A stretch of DNA of 64,000 nt from NCBI RefSeq assembly GCF_016863435.1, contig NZ_BOOW01000031.1, forward strand, positions 144,543-208,542. The letters run 5' to 3'. The translations under genes and the position numbers were made by a program. The notes beneath the pieces are model-generated. The model worked only from the letters and a program-made list of their open reading frames with translations, was not told where the DNA came from and made no database searches. Below are positions 17,313 to 26,840 of this stretch, piece after piece. The DNA comes from Sinosporangium siamense (GTDB lineage: Bacteria > Actinomycetota > Actinomycetes > Streptosporangiales > Streptosporangiaceae). Within the stretch, counting starts at the first letter, position 1, and the number at the start of each line of letters is the position of its first letter.

Positions 17313-18133
17313 CGGACGCTCATGACCCGCCGCGCCACCGTCGCGCTCGACGGCGCCTTGACCTGGAGCGCGACGTACGCGACCGTGCCCAGGATCACGT
17401 AGGTGACCGCGGCGGCGCTCCACCAGCCGGGCGCGGTGCCGAACAGCAGCACCATGGGCAGCGACCACTGCACATACGGCGCGTTGATCTCGCGGGCGTC
17501 CTCGACGCGCATGATGACGTCGGCGGTCAACGACTCCTCGTCCTCCGCCACGACCGGGCGCCTGAGCAGGTGGCGCATCTGCACGGCGCTGATGGCTGTC
17601 GCGCCGAGCAGTCCGATCAGCAGGACGACGGCCAATTGCCGCACGGTGGGGTCGGGAACGGCCAGGGCGCTTCCGGCCAGCATCATCGCACCGGCGAACG
17701 TGGCGACCGCGTAGACGGCATGTGGCCGGCCAAGCACAGCCAGCCAGCCGGGGTGGACCAGATGGGCGGCCCTGCGGGACAGCGTCGCGCCCGCCCGCTG
17801 GTCGACGCGTCGCACCCACCGGTCGAGCAGCGCCTGTGCCAGCAGCAGCCCGGCCACGAACACGGCCAGTGCCAGCAGCGGCAGCGGGCGATGCGGCTGG
17901 AAACCGCCGGAGGCGGGCCGGTCGTAGGCCGCGGCGAGCCCACTCGCGACGATCAGCACGCCCATGCTGACCTGAACGGCGAGGCGGGCGGCCATCCGAA
18001 CCCCCAGCCGGCTTGCCAGCAACGGGGTCGAGCGGACGCCGGTCAGGTCGTGCCGGGCCAGCCAGTCGTCCGCCAGTCGCAGATTGGCCGCACGCGCCGG
18101 CGGGCCGGCGTCCGGTAGCGATTCGCGGGTCAC
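17309..18133 (-). CDS. Integral membrane protein of unknown function
   Basis: A 274-residue protein starting at a GTG preceded by AAAGGAGGAGC. It has about six hydrophobic segments, e.g. VSMGVLIVASGLAAAYD, LLALAVFVAGLLLAQALL, AVYAVATFAGAMMLAGSALA, LAVVLLIGLLGATAISAV and AVTYVILGTVAYVALQV, after a soluble N-terminus of about 45 residues. No transporter ATPase is present. It is co-transcribed with the overlapping GntR gene. GntR/membrane-protein pairs of this kind often respond to envelope stress or peptides, but nothing in the sequence shows the role here. Confidence 0.7.
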   Translation of the reverse strand: MTRESLPDAGPPARAANLRLADDWLARHDLTGVRSTPLLASRLGVRMAARLAVQVSMGVLIVASGLAAAYDRPASGGFQPHRPLPLLALAVFVAGLLLAQALLDRWVRRVDQRAGATLSRRAAHLVHPGWLAVLGRPHAVYAVATFAGAMMLAGSALAVPDPTVRQLAVVLLIGLLGATAISAVQMRHLLRRPVVAEDEESLTADVIMRVEDAREINAPYVQWSLPMVLLFGTAPGWWSAAAVTYVILGTVAYVALQVKAPSSATVARRVMSVR

Positions 18134-18142
18134 AGCTCCTCC

Positions 18143-18190
18143 TTTGTCGCAAGCTTTGTAGCAATATATTGCGTCATAGCTTGCGACAAA
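18143..18190. promoter_or_regulatory. 48-bp palindromic operator with promoter
   Basis: Perfect 13-bp outer arms TTTGTCGCAAGCT / AGCTTGCGACAAA at 18143-18155 and 18178-18190 flank the inner palindrome GCAATATATTGC at 18161-18172. It is AT-rich in a GC-rich setting. On the minus strand a TTGACT -35-like box overlaps its right edge, and the gene's ribosome-binding site follows at its left edge. This is the expected place for GntR autoregulation. Confidence 0.7.
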
Positions 18191-18240
18191 GTCAACGCTT
18201 TGTGAGCTCTCATCGTTTTGGTGGTGCGAGCCCGGCCTCA

Positions 18241-18480
18241 GCGGCGCTCGTTGCCGTAGACCATCAAGTGGACGGCGGCCGGCTCCGTCACTGCCTCGGG
18301 TGTCTCCTCCTCGCCGGCGGTGACTCCGAAGCTGTGCTGCAGCACCGTGCGCCACCACCCGACCATGGCGCCGGCGGCCTCTTGATTGGACCTGGCCGGC
18401 GCCGCACCGCCGTACGCGCCGATCGCCGCTATGACGTACGGCGACACCTCGCGGGCCGGACCCACCAGATCCTCGCTCCT
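18241..18480 (-). pseudogene. Hypothetical protein remnant
   Basis: The minus-strand stretch GPAREVSPYVIAAIGAYGGA then RSNQEAAGAMVGWWRTVLQ resembles the start of a common actinobacterial hypothetical protein of unknown role. The reading frame ends soon after the expected core, and no proper start precedes it. Probably a relic. Confidence 0.35.
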
Positions 18481-18639
18481 ACCTGTTCGGCCTCCCCAGG
18501 CGAAACGGCGCCCCCTGGCGGCGTGCTCGCAGCACTGCTCGCCGTGACCGGGTCTAACCGGCACACCCCGGCAATGCACGCTTGGAGGGGCGCGGCCGCA
18601 GTGCACCAAGCGGGTGGACCGACTCCGGCGCTACCTCTG

Positions 18640-19005
18640 AGTCACGGCATCTGAAGCACCGGGTGGCCAAGGGCCCGCGAACTTCCGATTCCGCCGGTGC
18701 TGGCGTCCATGTTCGACGCGTACGGCGAAGCCAGGGATGGCCGGGTCTTCCCCAGGAGGACGGGTGGCCCCTATTCCGACTCCGCCTACTCTCGCGTCTG
18801 GCGGGAAGCTCGAGGGTTTGCGCCAACGCCTCGGCAGGTCGCCTCGTCGCCGGCCGCTCTGCCGTACGTTTTGCGCCAGGTGGCTGTGTCGCTATGGCTA
18901 AATGCGGGCGTTCCAGCCTTGGAGGTGGCTAAGCGCATCGGCCACAGTGTTGACGTCCTCCTTCGCATCTACGCCAAGTGTCCGGATAGTCGGCGAGATC
19001 GATGA
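18640..19005 (+). pseudogene. Tyrosine recombinase (phage-type integrase) C-terminal remnant
   Basis: The end of a tyrosine integrase is readable: LPIPPVLASMFDAYGEARDG, then VFPRRTGGPYSDSAYSRVW, AVSLWLNAGVPALEVAKRIG and the nucleophile region VLLRIYAKCPD. The catalytic box normally reading DLRHAAVSLWLN is VLRQVAVSLWLN, so the conserved His is Gln. An upstream piece LKHRVAKGPRT is in another frame. The N-terminal half is missing. It is inactive. It lies about 300 bases outside the left att copy of the tRNA-Arg island, so it may come from an older tandem integration. Confidence 0.6.
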
Positions 19006-19309
19006 GGTGCTGGCTGCATGACCGGCTTCGGCCTTCTCGGTCCTGACTCCTGCAGGGGTCGTCCTAGGTGCCCATGGCTATGGCGTGCACGCGTAACACG
19101 ATTGATGCCCTGTCCGGTGAGCTTTGGCAAATCAGGGCTCCCGAGACAACTTCCATCGCCGTTCTTACGTGGTGACTTGAGAGCATCCAGTCATGATCGT
19201 GATTCTGTGGCTGCATTTGGGGGCTGCGATGGCCTGCCAAGATCTGGACGGCGAAAGGGCCCCGCGGCTAGAAACCGCAGGTCAGCGCAGAAAGCCATGG
19301 TGTTGATAA

Positions 19310-19356
19310 GTGCCCCCGGCATGATTCGAACATGCGACACCCGCTTTAGGAGAGCG
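19310..19356. repeat. attL: 47-bp copy of tRNA-Arg(CCU) 3' half
   Basis: These 47 bases are identical to 34959-35005 and cover the acceptor 3' strand, T arm, variable loop and most of the anticodon arm of the tRNA-Arg gene. After 19356 the match stops abruptly, so this is not a functional tRNA. It is the typical mark left by tyrosine-integrase insertion into a tRNA 3' end. Confidence 0.85.
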
Positions 19357-19784
19357 TGGACCAGGCTGTATGTTTACCTAGGCTGAACTGCAGAGATGCC
19401 GTGGGAGGCTCTTCCAGCTCGCCTGATCATCCCGCGCATGCCCCGCTCATGTTGAGCCATTACCTTGGCTGAGCAGGGTTTGCTGCAGGTAACGGGCTCG
19501 CTGGCCTGAGTCATCTCTTGGCGGTTAAGTCGATGACCCATAGACCTCCAGCCGAATTGTCGCCCTCGACTCCGATACCTCCGCCGCGATCACCGCGAGC
19601 TCCGCGCTTCCGGTGATTCCCCGTTTATCCAGTTGCTGGCTCGGTTTCCGACGTCCGAGCCCCCACTGAGCGCCACTGCAATGGGACTTCCGCTCCAGCG
19701 GTTGGGGATGGTGCCGTCTTCTTCGATGCATTCGAAATCGTCGTCTGCGAGTGTGACGCGAGTACTTCAGGCGGCGCCCCATGC
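19357..19784. other. No gene seen
   Basis: Sequence just inside the left att copy. Base composition is lower in GC than the core regions. Short open frames have no family resemblance. Confidence 0.4.
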
Positions 19785-20220
19785 TCAGAACTCATCCGAA
19801 GCGGTGACGAGGGCATGGACGTTCTCCATGATCTCCTTTATGAGGACATCGTCGGTGAGCACTGCGCCGAGTTTGCGATGCGCTTCCAGCTCGACATCAT
19901 CCAGGAGACTGGAGGGCTCTCCTAGGGCCCGTACGCGGATATGCTTCCAGAGTGTCTTATCCAGCTCATGAAGCCTGCGCTCCGTCGGTCTCTTTCTTGT
20001 ACTGCCCGAAGCTGTTCTGTAGCCGCTTCTCTGCAATGTCACGCTCGTCTCGCAGGCGCCGTTCGGCGTCCGCTCGGTCCTCCGCCTGCTGCTTCGCTGT
20101 GTTCCTCTGGTCATCGGCCCTGTACGTCGACTCACGCCGCCATCCAATGACGGCAACCGCTAGAGCAACTACAACGGCGAAGACAGTTCCCCAGCCTTGA
20201 AGGTGATCTGTGATTGGCAC
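19785..20220 (-). pseudogene. Small membrane/coiled-coil protein, probably frameshifted
   Basis: A GTG at 20220 opens VPITDHLQGWGTVFAVVVAL with one membrane helix, followed by a charged coiled coil (DQRNTAKQQAEDRADAERRL), ending at a stop at 19966. The next frame overlaps it and continues RRLHELDKTLWKHIRVRALG to EIMENVHALVTASDEF at 19785 without a start codon. This suggests one gene of about 145 residues broken by a single frameshift near 19,990. Small proteins of this build (one membrane segment plus coiled coil) are common in actinomycete mobile elements, function unknown. It lies downstream of the HEPN gene on the same strand. Confidence 0.45.
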
Positions 20221-20291
20221 GTTTTCCCAGGACGGGGTTGCCAGCACACGAGCGGAAATCGAGTGGGAACTAAGCAGTAAGCAGTCGATTT

Positions 20292-21296
20292 TTATGCAGA
20301 ATCTTCTCTCTCGTCTACGCGATTCGACAAAGAAGTGGCCATGGACAACAACTTCCCAACCATTATTTGAAGTGTTGCCGCACGCTGTCCCACAACTTCT
20401 CGACTCGGACGCGGTACCGTACCGTGTACGAGTTGGCTTCGGAGCGTGTAGCACTTCTTGAAGAAGTCGGCCGGCGTCTCGTCCGCGAACTGCTGGTCGC
20501 CGAGCATGGAAGCGAGAGCTTGGCCCGCCTGCCCAATCGACTGCTTCCGGAGATCTCTTAAGGCGCCTAGTAGGGCGTCCCTCTCACGTACAGGGAGATC
20601 GGCCTGCTTGGTCTGTTTAAATAGATCGTTTACGTGAGCGACCACCGTCAGCGACCGGTCATCACGCTTGATGATGGTCTCGACCGCCATCATCAACATC
20701 AAGAACCGAGCGTCGGCCGAAGTTTCTGAGAAAGACGATGCGAAGAGACTGTGAGCAACCAGCTGTGCATCGTCGAGTTGGAGGTCAGCTTGATCGGCCA
20801 GAGTTGACGCGCAGGAGACAATGTCCTCGATGGGGCGGCTCAGCACCGCCGTCAGCGGCATTGCAGTTTCGAATGCCGCTGCAGGCTCGCTGGGGAAGAC
20901 CAGAATTCCGTGAACATTGTCCAGGACTTGTCGGGGCTGGTCAGCGTCCTCTTCCTCGAAGAGACGGCGTCCAGCATTGGTTAGCTCGCCCTGGGGTGCT
21001 CGGGTACCGAAATCTGCGCCGATGTTGAGCTGGGCGAAGGCCACCATGAGCGCAGCACGCCACTTTTCGGCACTGGCTTGAGCCGCCGCAGCTGACGTGT
21101 AGTTCCTGCCGCGGATTACCATGAACCTGTCGTCGGCCCCCCATGTCTCCAGAGTGACCTGACCCGCGGAATCTATGCAGATCTGTGAGTTGACGTCGAC
21201 GCCCGTCACCTGAGACGTGTTTCCAATACGGAAGCGTATCCGGAAGTCATGTGGCGGTCCGGGCGCCACGGTCTCGTCCGATATATGAGTCAGCAA
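20292..21296 (-). CDS. HEPN-domain protein, candidate RNase effector
   Basis: A 334-residue protein whose last 140 residues look like an ApeA-type HEPN domain: RFLMLMMAVETIIKRDDRS, then the R-x4-H motif Arg286-His291 (TLRSQLVHGTV). HEPN domains with R-x4-H are usually RNases that act in abortive infection or toxin systems. Residues 1-150 have no family I recognise. The TTG start at 21296 has AAGGAG six bases upstream. Its start is 19 bases after the stop of the GmrSD-like gene, so it is the last gene of the defence operon. It may be the executioner of the system; this is inference. Confidence 0.6.
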   Translation of the reverse strand: MLTHISDETVAPGPPHDFRIRFRIGNTSQVTGVDVNSQICIDSAGQVTLETWGADDRFMVIRGRNYTSAAAAQASAEKWRAALMVAFAQLNIGADFGTRAPQGELTNAGRRLFEEEDADQPRQVLDNVHGILVFPSEPAAAFETAMPLTAVLSRPIEDIVSCASTLADQADLQLDDAQLVAHSLFASSFSETSADARFLMLMMAVETIIKRDDRSLTVVAHVNDLFKQTKQADLPVRERDALLGALRDLRKQSIGQAGQALASMLGDQQFADETPADFFKKCYTLRSQLVHGTVPRPSREVVGQRAATLQIMVGKLLSMATSLSNRVDEREDSA

Positions 21297-21315
21297 CGGG
21301 GCTCCTTAATGCCGA

Positions 21316-23313
21316 CTATTCGACGCTGCTGACGGGGAAGGCGATGAGTTCGCCGATCCAGGGGGCCTCTTCCAGATTAGGGAGCTGGGAGAGGGGCAGA
21401 GCTTGGTCTTGTTCGTGAGCCATCATGTCGCGCCAGGCCTCGATGGTGCCCGACACAAGGTAAGGACCGACAGCGATCTTCACGGTGTCGCCCTCCACCT
21501 GGACCGGAGTGGTCTGGCCCGCGACTTCGAGGTCACTGTCGAGGCCGTTGCTCGCGGCGTCGATCGCAGCCACCAGGCCGTCGAAGCTAAAGGAACCGGT
21601 CCATGTCACGTCGTCGACCCTGGCGGTCGCCACGATCTTGCTGATGTCCCAACGGCTCTGATAGAGAACGAACTCCAGAGTGGAGCCCGGCTGTACCTCG
21701 GCCGGAGCGGCGGCCTGGGTGAGCCAGGTTGGCCGGAAACTGTCGAGGAGTTCGGTCATGGCCGCAGCGAGAAGACGGCGGCGTTCGGCCAGGAACTCAC
21801 GGTAGCTGGCGGCGTCGCGGAGCGGCTCGTCGTACGGGACGAAGTGGGCGGCCAGCTCCTCCTTGGTCAGGGGCGGCCCGTCGTCGACGAAGTAGACGCT
21901 CGGCGAACGGTCGCTGATCTTCCGGTTTGCCTTGCCTGAGATGAAAGCCAGGTTGGCGAGATCGTTGATCTCCGCCTTGCTGTACCTCTTCGGGTGGTTC
22001 TTCAGCGTGGCCTGCGGGTGGATGTGGTGGTGCTCCAGCTTGATATGATCTTCAGCAATCGCTGAGATCTCAGTGCCGAACCACCAGTCCAGAGCGCCTG
22101 CCTTCTTTGCCACCAGGTAGCTCAACGGGAAATAGGCGCTTTCCCGCGTCTTGCCAGTCAGGTCCTGTGGGGTGATCTCGATCCGAGTGCCAATGACGCC
22201 AAGGTTTGCAAGCAGCTTCCTGATCGGCTCCGGCTCGCGCACTGTTGGGATGTCGCGGCCGAGCATGGTGTCGGTTGAACTGCTGTAGCGGTTGCGCAAG
22301 TTGGCCAGGAGGAACCAGTAGAGGATGCCGTCGCGGGTCTCCGTGTCGAGCGGCATGTCTGGCCGTTCGCCCAGGAAGATGACCAGCGGTAGCAGCGCCA
22401 TGTGGGACGGGATGAGCGCGCTACTGGTGATCTTCAGGTTCTCCTTGAGCAGTGGCACCAGATGACGCAGGCCACGCTGGACCGTCTTCCACCCAGCGTT
22501 CAGTGCATCGTCGGTCGCGGCGACCAAGCGGCTGTGTGACCAGGTGGAGAGCCCACGGCCGAGAACGGCCCCGGCTAGGGCACGGGTGAGGAATGTGACG
22601 TCGAGGTCCGGGTAGTGGCGCTGCGTCCAGTACGCCGCCTCGTCCTCAAGTTTCTGCAAGATACCCGGCCAGCGGGCAGAAAGCATGGCGAGCGTCAGAT
22701 CGGTAGTCTTGAGCGCCCGGCCGCTGTTGACGCGGACGAAAATCTGCGCGATCTCGTCGTAGCCGAATCCAACGAGCAGTTCCATGTAGTAGATGCGATT
22801 CTTGATCGCTGCCAGCTTGCTCAGCCGCCGCCCGATCTCCTTGGACGATGCCCGGACGTCGGCGTCAAGCAGGTTCCCCTGCATCTCGAACAGGTCGGCG
22901 TCGTCACGGAGCACGTCGTAGACCTTGATCCAGCGGGAGTCGTTCTTGGTCGAGCTGCTCTGGTTCTGGAACGTCTCGTTCTCAATATCGAAGACGATCT
23001 GGGCGTCATCGTGGTTGTTGAAGATTCGGTGAAGAGAGGTGAGCCGCTGCTGGCCGTCCAGTAGGTAGAGCGGAGGCACCGTCGATTCCTGCGGGGTGGC
23101 CCCGATTGCCGCATCGCGCGTCAGCGGCGTCTCCCCCGTCTTCCACAGCAGAAGGGAGCCCGACGGATACTCGCGGTAGAGCGAGTCAATCAGCTTCGCG
23201 ACCTGCGTGGGCTGCCAGACATAGCCGCGCTGGATCTCCGGGAGCTTGATCTCACCGGCGGAGATCTGGTCGATCAGCATCTTGATGGAGCGCTCGGTCT
23301 TCTCCACGGGCAT
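21316..23313 (-). CDS. GmrSD-like DUF262/HNH nuclease
   Basis: A 665-residue protein. The N-terminal DUF262 domain shows IQRGYVWQPTQVAKLIDSLY and the nucleotide-handling motif DGQQR (residues 86-90). The middle-to-C-terminal part has a DUF1524-like HNH signature around residue 430 (LEHHHIHPQ, then NDLANLAFISGKANRKISDR). In GmrSD, DUF262 uses NTP energy and DUF1524 cuts glucosylated phage DNA, so this is a candidate type IV-like restriction enzyme. About 150 extra C-terminal residues (from EVQPGSTLEFVLYQSRWD) form a further domain I cannot name. It sits 93 bases after the DUF499 gene and 19 bases before the HEPN gene. Confidence 0.8.
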   Translation of the reverse strand: MPVEKTERSIKMLIDQISAGEIKLPEIQRGYVWQPTQVAKLIDSLYREYPSGSLLLWKTGETPLTRDAAIGATPQESTVPPLYLLDGQQRLTSLHRIFNNHDDAQIVFDIENETFQNQSSSTKNDSRWIKVYDVLRDDADLFEMQGNLLDADVRASSKEIGRRLSKLAAIKNRIYYMELLVGFGYDEIAQIFVRVNSGRALKTTDLTLAMLSARWPGILQKLEDEAAYWTQRHYPDLDVTFLTRALAGAVLGRGLSTWSHSRLVAATDDALNAGWKTVQRGLRHLVPLLKENLKITSSALIPSHMALLPLVIFLGERPDMPLDTETRDGILYWFLLANLRNRYSSSTDTMLGRDIPTVREPEPIRKLLANLGVIGTRIEITPQDLTGKTRESAYFPLSYLVAKKAGALDWWFGTEISAIAEDHIKLEHHHIHPQATLKNHPKRYSKAEINDLANLAFISGKANRKISDRSPSVYFVDDGPPLTKEELAAHFVPYDEPLRDAASYREFLAERRRLLAAAMTELLDSFRPTWLTQAAAPAEVQPGSTLEFVLYQSRWDISKIVATARVDDVTWTGSFSFDGLVAAIDAASNGLDSDLEVAGQTTPVQVEGDTVKIAVGPYLVSGTIEAWRDMMAHEQDQALPLSQLPNLEEAPWIGELIAFPVSSVE

Positions 23314-23405
23314 GGGGGTGTTGCCTCGTTCCTGGTCTGCGAGGAGCGATGTGGATGAATCACCCTAGGTGCGGCTGCCGCCACGCGGGCGCCAGCCGTA
23401 CCGGG

Positions 23406-26400
23406 TCAGCGGTCTTCGAACTTGCCCTCGACCTTAAGGTGGCCGAGGTTCTCGAGCACCTTCATGACGGTGTCGTCAGAGAATCCTTCGGTGCGTCGAG
23501 CGGTGATCTGAACTTCCACATCGAGCTCCACACCGTCGGGAGCGGTGAGCAGGGCGAGGAGATCCTTCGCGAGGCTGTTGAGGTCGCGGGAGTAGCGCTC
23601 CGGGTTGACATGGAGCGACCCCCAGAACCTGGTGTTGCGTACGGCGGGCAGGGGCGGGGGCTTTGGGCCTGGGCCGGAGGAGCCACCGGGCGTCGGCTGC
23701 CCGGAAGGAGCGGTTCCCGTCGTTTCGGTGAGATCCGCCCCGTCCCCGCCCGGCGTCGGGACGGACTGCCGCTCCTGTTCCTCGCGAGCGCGCTGTGCCT
23801 TGGCCCGGCCCAGTTCCACCAAGACGCTGCGGTCGGTCAGCTGGCTGAAGTACTCACCGGTGCCGGGGATGACGAGCTCGATGTAGCGGCGGTCCTCCTC
23901 GTCGTACCCGGCGGCGACCGCGAAGCCCTCGACATCGCCGGTGAGCTCTTCGAGGACCCGGAAGATGCCCTCCTCGAGGACCTTCCGGTTGCGCAGACGG
24001 CTGAGGTAGGGGAAACGACAGTAGTACTGCCACAGGTCCCCGAGCGAGATGTGCCCCTTCTCCCAGACCTTGGAGAGCTTCTTCTCCAGGTCGTGGCGGA
24101 TCAGCCGGGCCCCCTGGACCGCGCGAAGCTGGTCGAGGTTGCGCAGCTTGGTTTCCACTCGAGCGGGGATGACATCGCCCTCGTCGTCAATTGTGACCGA
24201 GCGCAAGCCGATGCGGCCGGTCTTGTCGTCCCAGATCGGATAGATCACCGTGTTGTACGCCTGGGTGAGTCGTAGCCAAACGGTGTCGTCGGCGGTCTTG
24301 CGGCGCTTCTTCGCCATTGCGGCCTGATCGGGGACGAGGGGCAGGTCCTGGTCGTTGACGATGGAATCCCATGCAAGGTAGTCGCGGGTGGCGTCCATCA
24401 GATAGCCGAGTAGCTCACGGTCCGCGGCAGCGAAGACCAACATGTTTTGATTAACCCGCGGCGTGTCGCCACGGGCCTCCAACGCCTGAGTGGCGAAGTC
24501 CCGAGCCGGACTGACCTGGTTTTGCGTAGAGAAATGATGGCGCGGGTGAATGATGGAGAGCGCGACCTCGTTGGTCTCGGAGATGTCGCCCCGCTCCAGG
24601 CCGGGGAAGACCCTCCCGAAGAGCCCTTTGTGCTTGCTCGCGGCGTCGCGCTCCTTCAGCCGACGGACGATGTCCACGTACACGTCTTCAGGGTGGCTGC
24701 GGTACTCCTCGGCACGGTCGCGGGCAAGTCGGTTGACCGACTGCTGGGTGTCGAACCAGTAGGAGCTGCCATCCACGTAGAAGTAGAGTGCCTGCTCGCT
24801 GAGCAGATGGATCGCCGAGGCGAAGTTACCCACGATGTCGCCGGGCAGGGCGGTGCCGAGCCAGATCCGCTTCCGCTCGACGCCTTTCTGCTGGGCGCCG
24901 GTGCGGGCGGCTGAGGCCAGAAACGCGGCTCGCGCCAGGCGACGGGTGATGTGCCGCTGGGCGAAGACGGCGCGGCTCTTGTCAATCCGCTCTGGCGTGG
25001 AATTCGGGGCGTCGACATCCGCCTCGATGACCGCTTTCCACGAGTCGGACAGGTAGTGGGTGACCTCGCCGAGCACCCACTCGTCGCCGAGCGGCAGCGA
25101 CCCCGGCATGATTAGCGGGGCGGGGTCCTCTGCCTGCCAGAGTCGGTAGATCACTGCGCTCATCAGGCGGAGAACACCGCGGGTCTTCTGGAACCGCTCC
25201 AGCGTCGACCAGTCCTCGTAGAGCCGGTGAAATAGCTCGGGGTGGATCGGGTACGCCGCTTTGATCTCGTCCTCGTACTTGGGGTCGAGGACCACATTCG
25301 GGAACTCGGCTCCGTGCTCGCGGTAGAACTTCACCAGCGCCTTGGCGATGAAGTCGCGCTCCTTTTTCGCGGCGGAGGTCGGCTCCTCGAACAACCGCCG
25401 CCGGACGATTTCGAACGACTCGTCCGGCGTGGCTGGTCGCCAGTGCTTCCCGAGCCGGCCGACGACGTTCTGCAACCGCTCCAGGGCCTCCTGTCCACGA
25501 ACACCGCCCACCTCGGCCTCGTTGCCCCTCGTGTTGCGGTCCTTCGGGTCATGCGAGGCGGGCACGGAGACAATAAGCATGACGCCCGGGATGGCCTTGG
25601 CCAGCTCGGTGAGGGTCTGGGCGAAGGTAAACTGCCCCTCGAAGTTGCCGCCGGGCAGGTCCTCCCGGCCGTGAAGCAGGCGTGCGTACGCCACCCACTC
25701 GTCGATGAGGATCACGCACGGCGCGTACGCCTCCAGCAACTGACGGAGCGATGCCCCCGACGGGACCCGATTCTGGTCGGACTCGGCGACGATGTCGTAG
25801 GCGTCCTGCCCGCCGAGCTGCCAGGCCAGCTCACCCCAGAGCGTGTTGATCCCAGGGCGGCCGCCCTCGTGGGTGGGCTTGGCCGTCTCGATGTGGTTGC
25901 CGACAATCGCGACACGACGCACGCCGGAGACGATCGGGGTTTCCCCCAGCATGTCCTGCACCGGCTGCGGGAAGTCGGTGGCCTCGTAGCCGGGGGCGTA
26001 GAGGTGCCAGACTGCGAGCATCGAGTGGGTCTTGCCGCCGCCGAAGTTCGTCTGCAGATTAAAGACCGGCTCTGCGTTGCCGTCGCCGGCGATCCGGCGG
26101 GCGGTGTTGGACAGCAGTTCCTTTAGGCCGTCGGTGAGGTAGGTGCGCTGGAAGAAGTGGATGGGGTCGGCGTACTCGGGGCTGTTCGCCTTGCCGTTTG
26201 CTACGTGGTAAAGGTCGGCGGCGAACTCCGCCTGGGCGTACTTGCCGGTGCGGACGTCCTCATGCGGGATCATGACGTCGCGCCAGCTACCGAGCTTCTC
26301 TGCCGAGACAGTGATGGAAGCGGAGGCGCTCTTGCGGGCGCGGTCGAGCGCCCGCTTGTTGTCGATCTGGGTGCGGTGCTCGTCGCGCTGCTCGCGGACC

Positions 26401-26819
26401 TGGTCGGCGGCGGTGGCTGCGCCAACGGCGCGGAGCAGCCGCTCCATCGTGTCCAGGATCCGGTAAGCGTCGTCGTAGGTGAGCTTCTCGTTGTGCGCCC
26501 AGGCGTTTCGGGCGTCGCGCAGCTCGCTCGCGTAGCGCTGGCCGGAGTGGCCGATCAGGTCGTGGAAGACCTTCCGATAGTCGGTGATGACCTTCAGCTG
26601 GAGCTGCGGGTCGTGCTTGGCCAGCTTCATCCCACCGCCGTGCTTGCTGGCTTCATTAGCCGCGATCAGGCCCAGCCAGTCCTTGCCTGGGGGCGCGGCG
26701 TCCTGCATGAGCCGGTCAATGACCGGCTCCAGCCCTTCGGCAAGGATCTCGAACCCTTTGCCCACCCGCTGGGCATGCGACAGCGCCATTTCTTCCTTGC
26801 CTATCCCCTCGCCACCCAT
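23406..26819 (-). CDS. DUF499 ATPase with N-terminal Swt1-type HEPN domain
   Basis: An 1137-residue protein. Residues about 15-130 resemble a Swt1-family HEPN domain carrying an R-x4-H motif, Arg104-His109 (ARNAWAHNE). DUF499 follows, with Walker A NFGGGKTHS (257-265), a Walker B-like CVILIDEW, and a sensor-like MLIVSVPASHD. A proline/glycine-rich linker (about residues 1020-1050) precedes a short C-terminal domain (RNTRFWGSLHVNPERYSRD). DUF499 ATPases are known from defence islands next to DUF1156 methylases. The start at 26819 could instead be the ATG ten codons later, which has GGCAAGGAAGAA before it. The gene begins 21 bases after the methylase stop. Confidence 0.8.
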   Translation of the reverse strand: MGGEGIGKEEMALSHAQRVGKGFEILAEGLEPVIDRLMQDAAPPGKDWLGLIAANEASKHGGGMKLAKHDPQLQLKVITDYRKVFHDLIGHSGQRYASELRDARNAWAHNEKLTYDDAYRILDTMERLLRAVGAATAADQVREQRDEHRTQIDNKRALDRARKSASASITVSAEKLGSWRDVMIPHEDVRTGKYAQAEFAADLYHVANGKANSPEYADPIHFFQRTYLTDGLKELLSNTARRIAGDGNAEPVFNLQTNFGGGKTHSMLAVWHLYAPGYEATDFPQPVQDMLGETPIVSGVRRVAIVGNHIETAKPTHEGGRPGINTLWGELAWQLGGQDAYDIVAESDQNRVPSGASLRQLLEAYAPCVILIDEWVAYARLLHGREDLPGGNFEGQFTFAQTLTELAKAIPGVMLIVSVPASHDPKDRNTRGNEAEVGGVRGQEALERLQNVVGRLGKHWRPATPDESFEIVRRRLFEEPTSAAKKERDFIAKALVKFYREHGAEFPNVVLDPKYEDEIKAAYPIHPELFHRLYEDWSTLERFQKTRGVLRLMSAVIYRLWQAEDPAPLIMPGSLPLGDEWVLGEVTHYLSDSWKAVIEADVDAPNSTPERIDKSRAVFAQRHITRRLARAAFLASAARTGAQQKGVERKRIWLGTALPGDIVGNFASAIHLLSEQALYFYVDGSSYWFDTQQSVNRLARDRAEEYRSHPEDVYVDIVRRLKERDAASKHKGLFGRVFPGLERGDISETNEVALSIIHPRHHFSTQNQVSPARDFATQALEARGDTPRVNQNMLVFAAADRELLGYLMDATRDYLAWDSIVNDQDLPLVPDQAAMAKKRRKTADDTVWLRLTQAYNTVIYPIWDDKTGRIGLRSVTIDDEGDVIPARVETKLRNLDQLRAVQGARLIRHDLEKKLSKVWEKGHISLGDLWQYYCRFPYLSRLRNRKVLEEGIFRVLEELTGDVEGFAVAAGYDEEDRRYIELVIPGTGEYFSQLTDRSVLVELGRAKAQRAREEQERQSVPTPGGDGADLTETTGTAPSGQPTPGGSSGPGPKPPPLPAVRNTRFWGSLHVNPERYSRDLNSLAKDLLALLTAPDGVELDVEVQITARRTEGFSDDTVMKVLENLGHLKVEGKFEDR

Positions 26820-26840
26820 GTTCGCCCGCCCGGCCGCTCG

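Larger units (their letters stand above)
18191..19309. other. Region of decayed gene fragments next to the island end
   Basis: No intact gene is seen. It holds a hypothetical-protein remnant (18241-18480) and an integrase C-terminal remnant (18640-19005), both listed separately. The sequence at 19006-19309 shows nothing recognisable. Confidence 0.5.

Noticed and set aside
19310..19382. Second tRNA-Arg gene
   Set aside because: Only the 3' 47 bases are present; the D arm and 5' acceptor strand are missing, so it is an att copy.
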